From: Jeotgalibacillus sp. ET6
GTDB lineage: Bacteria; Bacillota; Bacilli; Bacillales; Jeotgalibacillaceae
Direction: 5' to 3'
Assembly (NCBI RefSeq): GCF_029667115.1
Contig: NZ_JARUIU010000003.1
Coordinates: forward strand, 62,001 to 126,000
DNA: 64,000 bases
The position numbers and the translations under genes were made by a program. The notes beneath the pieces are model-generated. The model had not been told where the DNA came from. It was given only the letters and a program-made list of their open reading frames with translations, and ran no database searches. Every line of letters starts with the position of its first letter. Position 1 is the first letter of the stretch. Below are positions 41,748 to 50,730 of this stretch, in pieces.

Positions 41748-42314
41748 TTACCCGTTTATTTCTCCACAAACAATCCGTTTTCCGCTTTTTCCTGAAGGGT
41801 CTGTTTTGTAATCATCCGGACCCTCATGAATCACTAATGCGCTGCCATCTTCATCCAGCAGAGAGTTTTTGGCTCCCTTTTTCAAAGTGACTGCTTCGAC
41901 AACCAGCTCCAAATCTACCGTGCCGTCCTCGTCCACTATAAGATTAGGCAGATCTCCCGCATGAAAACCTTCTGGATTATCAAAACCATGCTGTTTGCCC
42001 TCCGGATTAAAATGTCCTCCGGCTGATGTAAATTCCGGCGGCTCGCAGGAACCCTTTTCATGAAAATGGATGGCTTTTTCACCCGGTTCTAGTCCTTCTA
42101 CTTTTAAAGCAATAGAGACACCTTTTTCCGTCTCATTTATTAGAGCAGTACCAAGTGATTCTCCATCTGCCCCTTTCATAACGGCTTCAATCATCGGTGC
42201 AGCTTCTTCGCTGACGGTAACGGTTTCTTCATCCTCTGTAATGGAGGAAAATGCATTGCATCCTCCAAGTATTGCACCAATAAAAAAGCAAATTCCAATT
42301 GATTTAAGTTTCAT
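41748..42314 (-). CDS. sodC: Cu/Zn superoxide dismutase-like lipoprotein
   Basis: The 188-residue lipoprotein (lipobox LGGC near residue 19) holds a Cu/Zn SOD domain (about 40-186). All metal-site positions look filled: the two His of AIHFHEKG, SAGGHFNP, KQHG, the His and Asp of GFHAGD, and the His of ALVIHEG. The disulfide Cys pair (GSCEPP and IVCGE) is present. Bacillus subtilis YojM, a relative, is reported to lack some copper ligands, so this one may be a true dismutase. It would protect the cell surface from superoxide. Confidence 0.88.
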   Translation of the reverse strand: MKLKSIGICFFIGAILGGCNAFSSITEDEETVTVSEEAAPMIEAVMKGADGESLGTALINETEKGVSIALKVEGLEPGEKAIHFHEKGSCEPPEFTSAGGHFNPEGKQHGFDNPEGFHAGDLPNLIVDEDGTVDLELVVEAVTLKKGAKNSLLDEDGSALVIHEGPDDYKTDPSGKSGKRIVCGEING

Positions 42315-42392
42315 CTCTTTACCCTCCTAAATCATCTGTTTCATTAGCAGGGTTTCCATCATTGATCAAAATAATTCCTTTTTAAGGCAAAG

Positions 42393-42416
42393 AAAAAAAC
42401 GAGCCGGTTAAGCTCG
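42393..42416 (-). terminator. Terminator of the proline dehydrogenase gene
   Basis: On the minus strand CGAGC / GCTCG with a short loop is followed by seven T residues, 30 bp behind the stop. Confidence 0.7.
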
Positions 42417-42445
42417 CTATAAATGATTCCTAAGAGAAAAGCGTT

Positions 42446-43366
42446 TTACCTTCTGAATACAGACATCACTGTGAACCCGACATTTGCCGGCCTTTCGGCG
42501 AGCCGCTTCATAAAGTAGGTATACCAGTCAGGCCCAAATGGTACATACACCACCACGTTGTAGCCTTCTTCAGCCAGCTCTTTTTGTTTTTCGTCGCGCA
42601 TCCCCTGCAGCATTTGAAATTCAAATTGATCCAACGGAATATTGTGTTCTTTCACTGTTTTCTTAACAAAATCGATCATGTCATTATCATGAGTCGCTAT
42701 TTGTGTATAATTTCCTTTTAACAAATTCGTTTTTACAAGGTTTTGATAATTCCAATCCACATTGGACTTATCATCCATATCCACGTCTGCCGATTCTTTA
42801 TAAGCTCCTTTGACAAACCGGATAACCGGTGACAGGGCATCGAGCTTTTCGACATCTGTTTCTGTCCGATACAGATTGGCCTGAAGCGCAATCCCCACAT
42901 TGTCATACTCATTTCGAAGCTTTGTGAACACCCTGATGATTTTTTCACAGTTTTTATATTCTTCCATGTTGATGGTGACAAAGACATTGTATTTTTTTGC
43001 TTCTTCTAAGATATTTCGCATATTATGAATCGCAATTTCTTCACTTAATTCCAAGCCAACGGAAAACAGCTTAAGGGATATTTGCCCTTTTAACTTGTTT
43101 TCATGCAGGGCATGAATCGCCTTGTAGCAGAGGTTAACCGTCTCTTTTGCATCCTCTGTTCCTTCAATCCGTTCTCCAAGGCAATCCACGGTCACACCCA
43201 GACCCTTTTGATTAAACTCTTTTACCTGGTCCACCATTCCCTCTACTTCCTGACCTCCGACAAAATGTGAACCTCCAAGCGTCAGCCCGCTTTTTCTTGC
43301 AATTTTAATCAGGGGCTTACTGTGGGCAAGAAATGTGAAAAAGCCACGCATCGTTTCTTCAACCAT
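42446..43366 (-). CDS. putB: Proline dehydrogenase
   Basis: The 306-residue FAD enzyme oxidises proline to pyrroline-5-carboxylate and feeds electrons to the membrane. It matches the monofunctional Gram-positive type: VTVDCLGERIEGTEDA, ISLKLFSVGLELSEE, IALQANLYRTETDVEKL, RFVKGAYKES, IATHDNDMIDF and FEFQMLQGMRDEKQ. The C-terminal YVPFGPDWYTYFMKRLAERPANV carries the conserved Arg pair for proline. The partner P5C dehydrogenase is not in the window, unlike the usual put operon. Confidence 0.92.
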   Translation of the reverse strand: MVEETMRGFFTFLAHSKPLIKIARKSGLTLGGSHFVGGQEVEGMVDQVKEFNQKGLGVTVDCLGERIEGTEDAKETVNLCYKAIHALHENKLKGQISLKLFSVGLELSEEIAIHNMRNILEEAKKYNVFVTINMEEYKNCEKIIRVFTKLRNEYDNVGIALQANLYRTETDVEKLDALSPVIRFVKGAYKESADVDMDDKSNVDWNYQNLVKTNLLKGNYTQIATHDNDMIDFVKKTVKEHNIPLDQFEFQMLQGMRDEKQKELAEEGYNVVVYVPFGPDWYTYFMKRLAERPANVGFTVMSVFRR

Positions 43367-43443
43367 ATAGATCCTCCTTAGAAAACCAGTGTTTATTCCC
43401 TTACTTTCCCTTTTTAAACTGCACAGAAACCTTTCGCTGCATG

Positions 43444-44454
43444 TTACTTCACGCGAAGAAGCAGATAAATAAAGTAAGGAACACTAATGATGGAGACGAC
43501 AATGCCTGCTGGAAGAGAAAGCTGGGACAAGAGGTTTTTCCCTATTGTATCTGCCAGAAGTAAGATAAAGGCACCAATCAGCGCAGCTGTCGGAACGAGC
43601 GCACGATGTTCCGGCCCTACAAGCCTTCTTGCTATATGAGGAGAAATCAGGCCGAGAAATGCAATGCCGCCTCCAACTGCTACTCCAATTCCGGCGAGCG
43701 CTACCCCGCAGAAAAGCATTTTCAGCCGTTCCACATTCAACTTAAGCCCGAGACCCTTAGCAAGATCGTCATGCAAATTTAAGATATTCAGTACATTCGA
43801 TTTCACAATAAGATAAGGAAGCAGTATAGCAAACCAGGGAAGCACCGCCCATACATATTCCCATTGCGTAGCCCATAGATCTCCTGAAAGCCAGACAGTG
43901 GCACGCATAAAATCCTGAGGATCCAGCCTCAGTTGAAAGTAAATCAGCGCAGCTCCAAGACCGGCATTAATCGCAATTCCGACCAGAATTAACCGTATAG
44001 ACTCCATGCCGTTGCGCCAGGATAGAAGAATAATTATAAGCGCAGTCAGCATGGCGCCTGAAAACGCAATTGCCGGCATGACGAAAGCGCCAAGGATAGA
44101 GAGCCCCTGACTAATCGTGCCAAAGAAGGTAATGTAAATGACAACCGCCAGACCAGCTCCAGCATTAATCCCTAAAATACCTGGGTCAGCAAGTTCGTTT
44201 CGTGTAATTGCCTGCAAGATGGTTCCCGACAACGCCATCGCCATTCCAACTAAAATAGCGAGAACGATGGATGGGAGCCTGATCTGAAATAGCACAAGCT
44301 CACTTCGGCTGTCTCCATTTCCTATCACGGTCTGAAAGATTTCCTCCATTGTAAGTGTGACATTTCCAAGATGAAAACTGACAACCGCAACAGCAGCGAT
44401 GAGTAAAAGCAATGTTCCCGTTACAAACAGAACCTGTTTTTTTCTTCGCATCAT
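43444..44454 (-). CDS. FecCD-family siderophore ABC permease (second)
   Basis: The 336-residue membrane protein has about nine to ten helices and FecCD motifs: GNGDSRSELVLFQIRLPSIVLAILVGMALALSG-type RLPSIVLAILVGMAMALSG, DPGILGINAGAGL, GGGIAFLGLISPHIARRLVGPEHR and a coupling segment. It pairs with the next permease gene, whose stop it overlaps by 4 bp, to form a heterodimer importing ferric siderophore. No ATPase gene lies nearby, so a shared ATPase (YusV-like) is likely. Confidence 0.92.
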   Translation of the reverse strand: MMRRKKQVLFVTGTLLLLIAAVAVVSFHLGNVTLTMEEIFQTVIGNGDSRSELVLFQIRLPSIVLAILVGMAMALSGTILQAITRNELADPGILGINAGAGLAVVIYITFFGTISQGLSILGAFVMPAIAFSGAMLTALIIILLSWRNGMESIRLILVGIAINAGLGAALIYFQLRLDPQDFMRATVWLSGDLWATQWEYVWAVLPWFAILLPYLIVKSNVLNILNLHDDLAKGLGLKLNVERLKMLFCGVALAGIGVAVGGGIAFLGLISPHIARRLVGPEHRALVPTAALIGAFILLLADTIGKNLLSQLSLPAGIVVSIISVPYFIYLLLRVK

Positions 44455-45473
44455 TTTATCCCCACCCCTCTGCGTTTAATTAAATAGAGAAAGAATGGGA
44501 CTCCAATTAACGCCGTCACAATACCGACAGAGGTTTCAAAAGGAGGATTCATGAATTTAGAACCAAGATCCGCCAGCACTAAGAGCAGTCCTCCAAGAAC
44601 CATCGATACCGGAATCATATGAAAATAATCTTCTCCTACCAGCATCCTGCTGATGTGCGGAATGATAAGTCCGACAAATGAAATGGACCCCGCAACAGCA
44701 ACTGAGCTTCCAGTCAGCAGCAGAATCGTTACAACTGCGAAAAACTGAACCAGTTTCACCCGCACCCCCAGGCTTCTAGCGACATCCACCCCAAAACGGA
44801 TGGTTGTCATGGGACGGAGTAAATAAAGAAGGACCGGAATCGCAGCGAGACCAAATAAAGAAAGAAGCTTAACGTCTCCCCAGGCAGCGGTGTAAAGTGC
44901 ACCGGCATACCAAAAGCTCATATTTTTCGCAACATCATAATAAAGGCTGATCGCAGTGGTTAAAGAGGTAAGAAACATGCCTATCGCCATTCCGGCCAAA
45001 GCCAGCTTGACCGGAGAAGAACCGCCTTTGGTCCAATTAGCCAGAGCTAAAATCAAAACCATTGTAATAGAAGCGCCGATCATTGCAGCTGCCGTTGATC
45101 CAGCAGCTGACATTCCCGGAAACAGTGCAAGACCAATAACTAAAACAAACGCTGCTCCACTTGAAATGCCAAGAAGACCTGGTTCCGCCAGAGCATTACG
45201 CGTTAATGTCTGCATAAATGCACCTGAAATCGCTAAAAAGCAGCCAACCAATAGTGCGGTAAGCATACGGGGCATACGTATGTCCCAAATAATCTGCCCC
45301 TCTTGTGTTTCAGTACCTGTCATTAATGCATTCTGAAGGGTTTGCATGGAATACTGCACAGATCCAAGTGCAAGGGAAGCCACCATAGCAGCAAAAAGAA
45401 GAACAAGACCGGCGGCAAGAATTAAAAATGTTTTTAACCCAGCTTTTTTATTTGAAGATTTTTTTTTCATCAT
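44451..45473 (-). CDS. FecCD-family siderophore ABC permease (first)
   Basis: The 340-residue protein is the other half of the permease: basic N-terminus, about nine helices, RMPRMLTALLVGCFLAISGAFMQ, EPGLLGISSGAAFVL, GSISFVGLIIPHISRMLVGEDYFH. It is divergent from the binding-protein gene, with a Fur box in between, so iron starvation should induce both. A GGGGGACT ribosome site precedes the ATG. Confidence 0.92.
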   Translation of the reverse strand: MMKKKSSNKKAGLKTFLILAAGLVLLFAAMVASLALGSVQYSMQTLQNALMTGTETQEGQIIWDIRMPRMLTALLVGCFLAISGAFMQTLTRNALAEPGLLGISSGAAFVLVIGLALFPGMSAAGSTAAAMIGASITMVLILALANWTKGGSSPVKLALAGMAIGMFLTSLTTAISLYYDVAKNMSFWYAGALYTAAWGDVKLLSLFGLAAIPVLLYLLRPMTTIRFGVDVARSLGVRVKLVQFFAVVTILLLTGSSVAVAGSISFVGLIIPHISRMLVGEDYFHMIPVSMVLGGLLLVLADLGSKFMNPPFETSVGIVTALIGVPFFLYLIKRRGVGIK

Positions 45474-45593
45474 TAAAAGTCCCCCGAAACCCGTACATAC
45501 TCTTATATAATCGTTTACTCATTTTGTATTTTGTCATACATTGCAGTCCGATGGGAAGCACCGTATCTTGAAATGTCGTTTGACACGGAAAAT

Positions 45594-45612
45594 GAAAGTG
45601 ATTATCATTACC
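45594..45612. promoter_or_regulatory. Fur box between siderophore binding protein and permease genes
   Basis: GAAAGTGATTATCATTACC matches the 19-bp Fur consensus at 16 of 19 positions. It lies 37 bp before the binding-protein ATG and about 120 bp from the divergent permease start. Confidence 0.85.
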
Positions 45613-45649
45613 ATTGAACCATCTAATCATACATGCTGGAGGAAGAAAA

Positions 45650-46618
45650 ATGAATAGTCTAAAGAAGCGTTCACTTATTTATACCCCCATGTTCTCATTT
45701 GCACTGATTTTTGGCGCATGCTCCAATGCTGACGAGAATAATTCTGGCACAGAAAATAACGAAGATACCGATTCAGAGCAAGCAGCGGAAGTTACCCTGG
45801 AAGATGCTACAGGAGAAGTAACCATTCCAACAGATGCTGAACGGATTATCGCCCCTTATATGGAAGACAGCCTGCTGTCTCTTGATATTACACCTGCCGC
45901 TCAGTGGGCCATTGGAACCAGCGTCTTAGATTATCTTCAGGATGATCTTGCCGACGTTCCAACCATTGAATGGAACCTGCCGCTTGAAATGACGATTGAA
46001 GCAGACCCTGACCTTTTACTTTTCAGCTCTCAGGCTGCAATGTCAGAGGGCTCGGCTGACGAATATAGTGAAATTGCCCCAACCTATGTTTTTAGGGATG
46101 AAGAAGGAACCGACTGGCGCAAACAGATTGAAGTAATCGGTACTCTTACACAAAACGAAGAGAAAGCTGAAGAAGTTTTGGCGGACTATGAGGATACAGC
46201 GGCAGAAGCATCTGATCAAGTTGAAGAAATGATCGGAGATGAATCAGCTGCAATGGTATGGGTAATGGCTGATCAATTCTACATTTTTGAAGAACAGCGT
46301 CATGCTGCAAATGTTTTATACGGAGATCTTGGCATTTCCGTTCCTGCATTTATTTCTGATCTTGGTGAAACGGAAGCAGCGTGGAACCCAATTTCGCTTG
46401 AAGCAATGGCGGATCTGGATGCAGACCACATTTTCCTTATTTCATCAGAAGACGAAGCAGGCTTGACCCGTTTACAGGAAAGCTCACTTTGGCAAGGACT
46501 TCCGGCAGTTCAAAATGATCAGGTGTACAACATTACTGATTCAAGCCACTGGAACCTTACCGGCAATATTGCAAACCGGCTGACGATTGAAGATGTCCTT
46601 GCGGAGCTTGGCAGCTAA
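45650..46618 (+). CDS. Ferric-siderophore-binding lipoprotein
   Basis: The 322-residue lipoprotein has a signal peptide with lipobox-like FGAC (Cys near residue 21), an acidic linker (NSGTENNEDTDSEQ) and a class III periplasmic-binding fold: VTLEDATGEVTIP, ERIIAPYMEDSLLSLDI, EADPDLLLFSSQ, and C-terminal WNPISLEAMADLDADHIFLIS. It resembles FeuA/YfiY-type hydroxamate or catecholate receptors; the exact siderophore is unknown. ATG at 45650 has GGAGG 8 nt upstream, which excludes a longer TTG start at 45614. Confidence 0.88.
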   Translation: MNSLKKRSLIYTPMFSFALIFGACSNADENNSGTENNEDTDSEQAAEVTLEDATGEVTIPTDAERIIAPYMEDSLLSLDITPAAQWAIGTSVLDYLQDDLADVPTIEWNLPLEMTIEADPDLLLFSSQAAMSEGSADEYSEIAPTYVFRDEEGTDWRKQIEVIGTLTQNEEKAEEVLADYEDTAAEASDQVEEMIGDESAAMVWVMADQFYIFEEQRHAANVLYGDLGISVPAFISDLGETEAAWNPISLEAMADLDADHIFLISSEDEAGLTRLQESSLWQGLPAVQNDQVYNITDSSHWNLTGNIANRLTIEDVLAELGS

Positions 46619-46637
46619 ATTATATATCACCTTATCT

Positions 46638-46671
46638 AAAGCCCGGATCAGGCATCTGACCCGGGTTTTTT
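46638..46671 (+). terminator. Terminator of the siderophore-binding gene
   Basis: AGCCCGG.TCAG / CTGA.CCGGGTT with a GCAT loop, then six T residues. Confidence 0.9.
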
Positions 46672-46813
46672 ATTCAATCTGCTAAACATGAATAAAATGG
46701 GTTCTGGCTGAACTCACCCCGGACCCATAGGCTGCTTTCTTTTATTTCTATCTTTTGTGAAAACGTGGTAAGATGTAAATCGATAGAAAACCTTTTTAAG
46801 GAGTGACATACGC

Positions 46814-47248
46814 ATGTCTAAAACAGGTACAATTGAATTAACAGACGGCAGCAAACTTGCATTTGAACTTTATCCGGAGGAAGCTCCCGGTACAGTAGAA
46901 AATTTTGAAAAGCTGGCAAACGAAGGATTTTACGATGGACTGAACTTTCACCGCGTTATTCCAGGCTTTGTAAGCCAGGGCGGATGTCCAAATAAAAACG
47001 GCACAGGCGGACCAGGCTACACGATTAAATGTGAAACAGCAGGAAATCCCCATACTCATGTAGCCGGTTCTCTTTCCATGGCGCATGCTGGAAAAGATAC
47101 AGGCGGAAGCCAATTCTTTATTGTACATGAGCCACAGCCGCATCTTAACGGCGTTCATACCGTGTTTGGCAAAGTAACAGAGGGATTAGAACACGCGTTA
47201 ACAATGGATCAGGGTGCAGGAATCAATTCGATTCGAGTATCTGAATAA
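46814..47248 (+). CDS. ppiB: Peptidyl-prolyl cis-trans isomerase PpiB (cyclophilin)
   Basis: The 144-residue cytosolic cyclophilin matches Bacillus PpiB in length. It catalyses proline isomerisation during folding. Active-site motifs are [13 protein letters not shown] (Arg near residue 43), [28 protein letters not shown] (Gln and Phe) and [11 protein letters not shown] (His). AAGGAGTG ribosome site before ATG; a strong terminator follows. Monocistronic. Confidence 0.94.
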   Translation: MSKTGTIELTDGSKLAFELYPEEAPGTVENFEKLANEGFYDGLNFHRVIPGFVSQGGCPNKNGTGGPGYTIKCETAGNPHTHVAGSLSMAHAGKDTGGSQFFIVHEPQPHLNGVHTVFGKVTEGLEHALTMDQGAGINSIRVSE

Positions 47249-47256
47249 TTCATATG

Positions 47257-47295
47257 AAAAAAGGCCTTCACACATTCCAGTGAAGGTCTTTTTAT
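47257..47295 (+). terminator. Terminator of ppiB
   Basis: AAAAAGGCCTTCAC / GTGAAGGTCTTTTT stem of about 14 bp with an 8-nt loop, followed by more T. Confidence 0.92.
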
Positions 47296-47393
47296 TATGT
47301 ATGCAAAAAAGGAAACAGAATCTGAAGCGTGAAACACCCTTCTGCCCCCATGACAATATAGTAATACAAAAGCATGGAAGGGTTGGTTTTAAG

Positions 47394-47582
47394 GTGAATA
47401 ATCATTATATTGCCGATCCTGTTGACTCGGCACTCGGTCTCCTTGATATTATCGTTATTCTTCTGGTGGATGATGATCCACTAACAGGCATTGTTCTTTT
47501 ACTTCTTTTAAAAACCATTACAGATAACCGTCTGATACGAATTTTATTTATTCTTCTGCTCATTGCTTTAAGCAGCACTTAG
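47394..47582 (+). CDS. Possible small two-helix membrane protein
   Basis: A 62-codon frame starting at GTG gives NNHYIADPVDSALGLLDIIVILLV and a second hydrophobic stretch LIRILFILLLIALSST. The DPVDSALG segment and two helices look like a real membrane protein. However, the ribosome site is weak (GGAAGG 13 nt upstream), and the longer version of the frame runs back into the ppiB terminator. It may be a remnant. Family not recognised. Confidence 0.4.
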   Translation: MNNHYIADPVDSALGLLDIIVILLVDDDPLTGIVLLLLLKTITDNRLIRILFILLLIALSST

Positions 47583-47858
47583 AAAAAGCTTCTTTCAAAT
47601 CCGTAAATAACAGGGATCAGAACTGCCCCCTGCCATGTCGCAGAACCAATTCGGCGATAATTTCAACTCTGTCATTCTGCCCTCCTCCCCTTTCTTCTTA
47701 CATTAAAAACCCCATTTTCTTCTTTTTTTATCTCGTTGAATCTTTCCGAAGAAAATGCATTTGAATAGAAGTGCTGAAAAACAGAGGATGAAATAAGAAT
47801 AATTCTCTGTTTGATATACTGGATATGTTTCCTACATACAAACGATGGAGGTTTTCCT

Positions 47859-48485
47859 GTGGAAGAAGAGCAATTGTCCATATTTAACGAAAAAGAAGAG
47901 AAAATCGGAGTGTTACCCAGAAATCAGGTACATGCAGTAGGAGCGTTGCACGAAACATTTCATTGCTGGCTAATAAGAAAATCCGAAAATCAAATTTACC
48001 TCTATTTTCAGCTTCGAAGCCCCGAAAAAAAGGATTTTCCTTCACTTCTCGATATAACAGCAGCAGGCCATCTTTCTTCATCTGAATCAGTAGAGGACGG
48101 GACAAGAGAACTTGAGGAAGAGCTGGGTGTCAAGCTTCCCTTCACCTCACTTCAACCGCTTGGCACAGTAAAGGAAAAATTAAAGAATGGTCTGGAAACA
48201 GACGCCGAAATTTGCAGAGTCTTTTCTTTTGAGATAACACAAGAAGTAGAGTTTACTCTTCAAGACAGTGAAGTCAAGGGACTTTTTCAAGTTGAACTTG
48301 ATGCTTTTGAAGAATTAATGGAAGGGAAAAAAGAAGGAATTTGGATGAATGGTTTTGAAGAGAGTCAAAACGGCCGGTATAATGTGGATAAATTTGTGAA
48401 TAAAAAAGACTTTGTTCCCCATCAACAAGAGTATTATCACTTCATACTAAAAAAAATCAAAAATTTGTACAGTTATCCACAATGA
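47859..48485 (+). CDS. Nudix hydrolase
   Basis: The 208-residue protein starts at GTG with GGAGG 8 nt upstream (an upstream ATA/ATG reading to 47811 has no site). EEQLSIFNEKEEKIGVLPRNQVHAVGALHETFHCWLI resembles the isopentenyl-diphosphate-isomerase-like Nudix group. The Nudix box AAGHLSSSESVEDGTRELEEELGV holds the metal-binding REx-x-EE core but is one residue shorter between the first Glu and Arg than the textbook pattern. It would cleave a nucleoside-diphosphate-linked compound. Substrate unknown. Confidence 0.83.
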   Translation: MEEEQLSIFNEKEEKIGVLPRNQVHAVGALHETFHCWLIRKSENQIYLYFQLRSPEKKDFPSLLDITAAGHLSSSESVEDGTRELEEELGVKLPFTSLQPLGTVKEKLKNGLETDAEICRVFSFEITQEVEFTLQDSEVKGLFQVELDAFEELMEGKKEGIWMNGFEESQNGRYNVDKFVNKKDFVPHQQEYYHFILKKIKNLYSYPQ

Positions 48486-48510
48486 TTCCTGCCCACCTGA
48501 TCGGTCAAAA

Positions 48511-48730
48511 AGAGGCTGGGACAGAACTCAAACAAGTTTAAAAAATGAGGATCTATTTATTAGTAGTAGGTGAGCGGAGCGGAGGGTGGCGGCTCCTGCA
48601 GGATATGACGCTTGCTTGAGACCCCGCAAGGCGCAGTCTGAGGAGGGCTCAGCGCCGTCCCTGCGGAAATCGTCCGCCTGAAGCGAAGTGAACCGGTCGT
48701 AGAGCTTGAGACACTTTTGTCCCAAGCTCT
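48511..48730. repeat. Dispersed repeat copy R4 (inverted orientation)
   Basis: A full 220-bp copy in the opposite orientation to R1-R3 and R5. Ends AGAGGCTGGGACA and TGTCCCAAGCTCT are inverted repeats with two mismatches. It lies between the convergent Nudix and DUF1648 genes, with the hairpin AGAGCTTGAGACA / TGTCCCAAGCTCT on the right. Confidence 0.88.
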
Positions 48731-48744
48731 AAAAAATGTTTCTG

Positions 48745-49236
48745 TCATTCCCTGAGTGATCTAACCAAAAATATAAGGACCGTACCGAATAGTAATCCAT
48801 TAAATACATAAATAAAACCTGTTCCAAGGCCATCTGATTGCTGTAAACCCACTTGCGCAGATTGCAAGGTTATATAACTGAATAAGACTAAAATAAGATT
48901 TTTCAACACATTGATCATCATTCTTGCATTTCGATATTGATATTTCACATTATCTTCTGTTAATCGAAGATAGTTATACACATGTGGATAACGCTCTAAT
49001 ATGGTCATACCTACCCATAGAATTACTCCAATTAATGGCAGCAGCAAAATAAACCATGGTGAAGACCAGTCATCAGGCTCTCCTGCTGCATTAAAGTGGG
49101 TTGGAATCTGATCCGGCAATGAGGGAGCGTGAAAGAAGAGGTAGACTAATAATGCTGTAAAAATTAGAATTGCTGCCACATTGAGCCCTTTTTCCAGAGG
49201 TGTTTTCGGTAAGTTCAATACAGGCCGCTTATCCAT
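48745..49236 (-). CDS. DUF1648 membrane protein
   Basis: A 163-residue protein with four hydrophobic helices. The DUF1648 motif SLPDQIPTHFNAAGEPDDWSSP follows the first helix near residue 39. DUF1648 is found in SdpI-like immunity and other small membrane proteins, but the SdpI core is not obvious here. AGGGGGGAAG ribosome site. Monocistronic; function unknown. Confidence 0.82.
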   Translation of the reverse strand: MDKRPVLNLPKTPLEKGLNVAAILIFTALLVYLFFHAPSLPDQIPTHFNAAGEPDDWSSPWFILLLPLIGVILWVGMTILERYPHVYNYLRLTEDNVKYQYRNARMMINVLKNLILVLFSYITLQSAQVGLQQSDGLGTGFIYVFNGLLFGTVLIFLVRSLRE

Positions 49237-49296
49237 AACTTCCCCCCTTAACTTCTTTATACTTTATACGTTTTCAAGGGGGGAAAGTTTCAACCC

Positions 49297-50310
49297 TTAT
49301 GTAAAAAACTGTTCTACCTTTCCCCGTCCATTAGAAGCAGTCACTTCAGCAAATGCACCGTTAACGAATGTCATTTGAGGAGGCTGGTGACCGCAGTCTA
49401 TATCATATACAATTGGGATCTCTAATTCTTCTGCAAGCACCGAATAAACATCTTCCACAGTGTAATTATCCACAGGCTCACTGGCTGAACTTCGGCCAAA
49501 CAATAGTCCCGCGCATCCAGTAAACCACCCTGCAAGCTTCAGCTGTACAAGCGTTCTTCTCAGCTCTGCTGCATTCATTTGATCATTTTCAAAATACCAT
49601 ACTACCGGCTCTCCCAATGTAAATTGTTCTCTAAATTCAGTTACATTTCCATATGGGGTTCCTGCAAGATGGCGAAGGACATCTAAGCAGCCGCCAAGTA
49701 ACCTTCCTGAAAAAGATTCCTCTTTTCCTGAAATCGTCTTCCACTCTGTTTTCTCAGTCAAATGAAAGATGCAGGAAGTTGGATTGGCATGATCCCATTC
49801 CTTTTGATAGCTGGAAGAAGCATATTGTGCAACTGATTTTCCTTCCATAGTAGAAAGAACATCCAACCATTTTGCTGTTGTTTCATCCATCATTTCTCCC
49901 CGAACATCCACAAAATTGGGTCCGTGAGCAGTAGCAAGACCGGTCTTTAAGGTGATCGCGAGAAGCAGTACACTTATGTCTGAATATCCCATAATCCATT
50001 TTTTATCGAGTTTCTTAAAATCTGTGTATTCCAGCATTTCAATCAAGAGTTCTCCACCCCATAGAGGAACGATGTGATGAATCGACTGCTCCTTCATCAT
50101 GCTATTAAATTCTTTTGCCCGCAGCTTTGGAGATGCTGAGGCTGCTTTATTCTGGGACCAGACTGTCTGGCCGATTACCGTTTTGAAGCCTCTTTTTTTC
50201 ATTCGTTCAGCTGCCTCTCGTACGACTGGGTGCAGGTGTTCTGGAGCACCGGAAGAAGGAGCGGTTATTCCAATCGTTTCTCCTTTTGAAAGTAATGGGT
50301 AATAAATCAT
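49297..50310 (-). CDS. S66 family LD-carboxypeptidase / MccF-like peptidase
   Basis: The 337-residue serine peptidase has the S66 triad: Ser of WIMGYSDIS near residue 109, Glu of VVWYFEND near 239 and His of DIDCGHQPPQ near 305. N-terminal GETIGITAPSSGAP is typical. The group includes LD-carboxypeptidases of murein recycling and MccF, which inactivates microcin C. Length and the LWGGELLIEMLEY segment are slightly nearer MccF-like proteins. No peptidoglycan genes adjoin. GGAGGG ribosome site. Confidence 0.87.
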   Translation of the reverse strand: MIYYPLLSKGETIGITAPSSGAPEHLHPVVREAAERMKKRGFKTVIGQTVWSQNKAASASPKLRAKEFNSMMKEQSIHHIVPLWGGELLIEMLEYTDFKKLDKKWIMGYSDISVLLLAITLKTGLATAHGPNFVDVRGEMMDETTAKWLDVLSTMEGKSVAQYASSSYQKEWDHANPTSCIFHLTEKTEWKTISGKEESFSGRLLGGCLDVLRHLAGTPYGNVTEFREQFTLGEPVVWYFENDQMNAAELRRTLVQLKLAGWFTGCAGLLFGRSSASEPVDNYTVEDVYSVLAEELEIPIVYDIDCGHQPPQMTFVNGAFAEVTASNGRGKVEQFFT

Positions 50311-50730
50311 GTTAAACCCTCCGTTTCTTAATCTATTGGTCTATGCCTTTGAGTTTAGTCTATCTTATCCCTTCCTTTAAATGAAGAAAATTAGTAATTT
50401 AAGGTAATATAGCAGGCTCAGCATAAGGTAAGTCTATTAAAATTCTAAATATTACGATAAATTTTTCTTGAAATATTGATAAATTCTTTGAAATTTCCCA
50501 AGTAATAAAAATTTGTTTTTCTGAGTTTTTGGTATGAAAAACACCCGAAAAGTCCCGTTCCTTCTATCCTGTTTTGATTTCTTTTAAATTCAAATAAATA
50601 TATAGGTTTCTCTCCCACTCTCTTTCCCCCTGCCTTTATACGGCTTATTTTTCCCAATAAACAAGTAGAGAAGGCTCTGATAGGATGGTCTCAGGAACAA
50701 AAATATCATAAAAAAAGAGGAGTGAAACAT
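50311..50730. other. Promoter region of the subtilisin gene, no other gene seen
   Basis: This 420-bp gap is AT-rich in its first half with imperfect AAATT/AATTT repeats and no credible gene. The minus frame at 50445-50657 lacks a ribosome site. The protease promoter must lie here but I could not single out one pair of boxes. The GAGGAG ribosome site is at 50717-50722. Confidence 0.5.

Noticed and set aside
47214..47393. N-terminal extension of the small membrane frame at 47394
   Set aside because: It runs back through the ppiB stop region and terminator hairpin and its sequence is not protein-like.
50445..50657. Minus-strand 70-codon frame upstream of the subtilisin gene
   Set aside because: No ribosome site, AT-rich chance frame in a promoter region.
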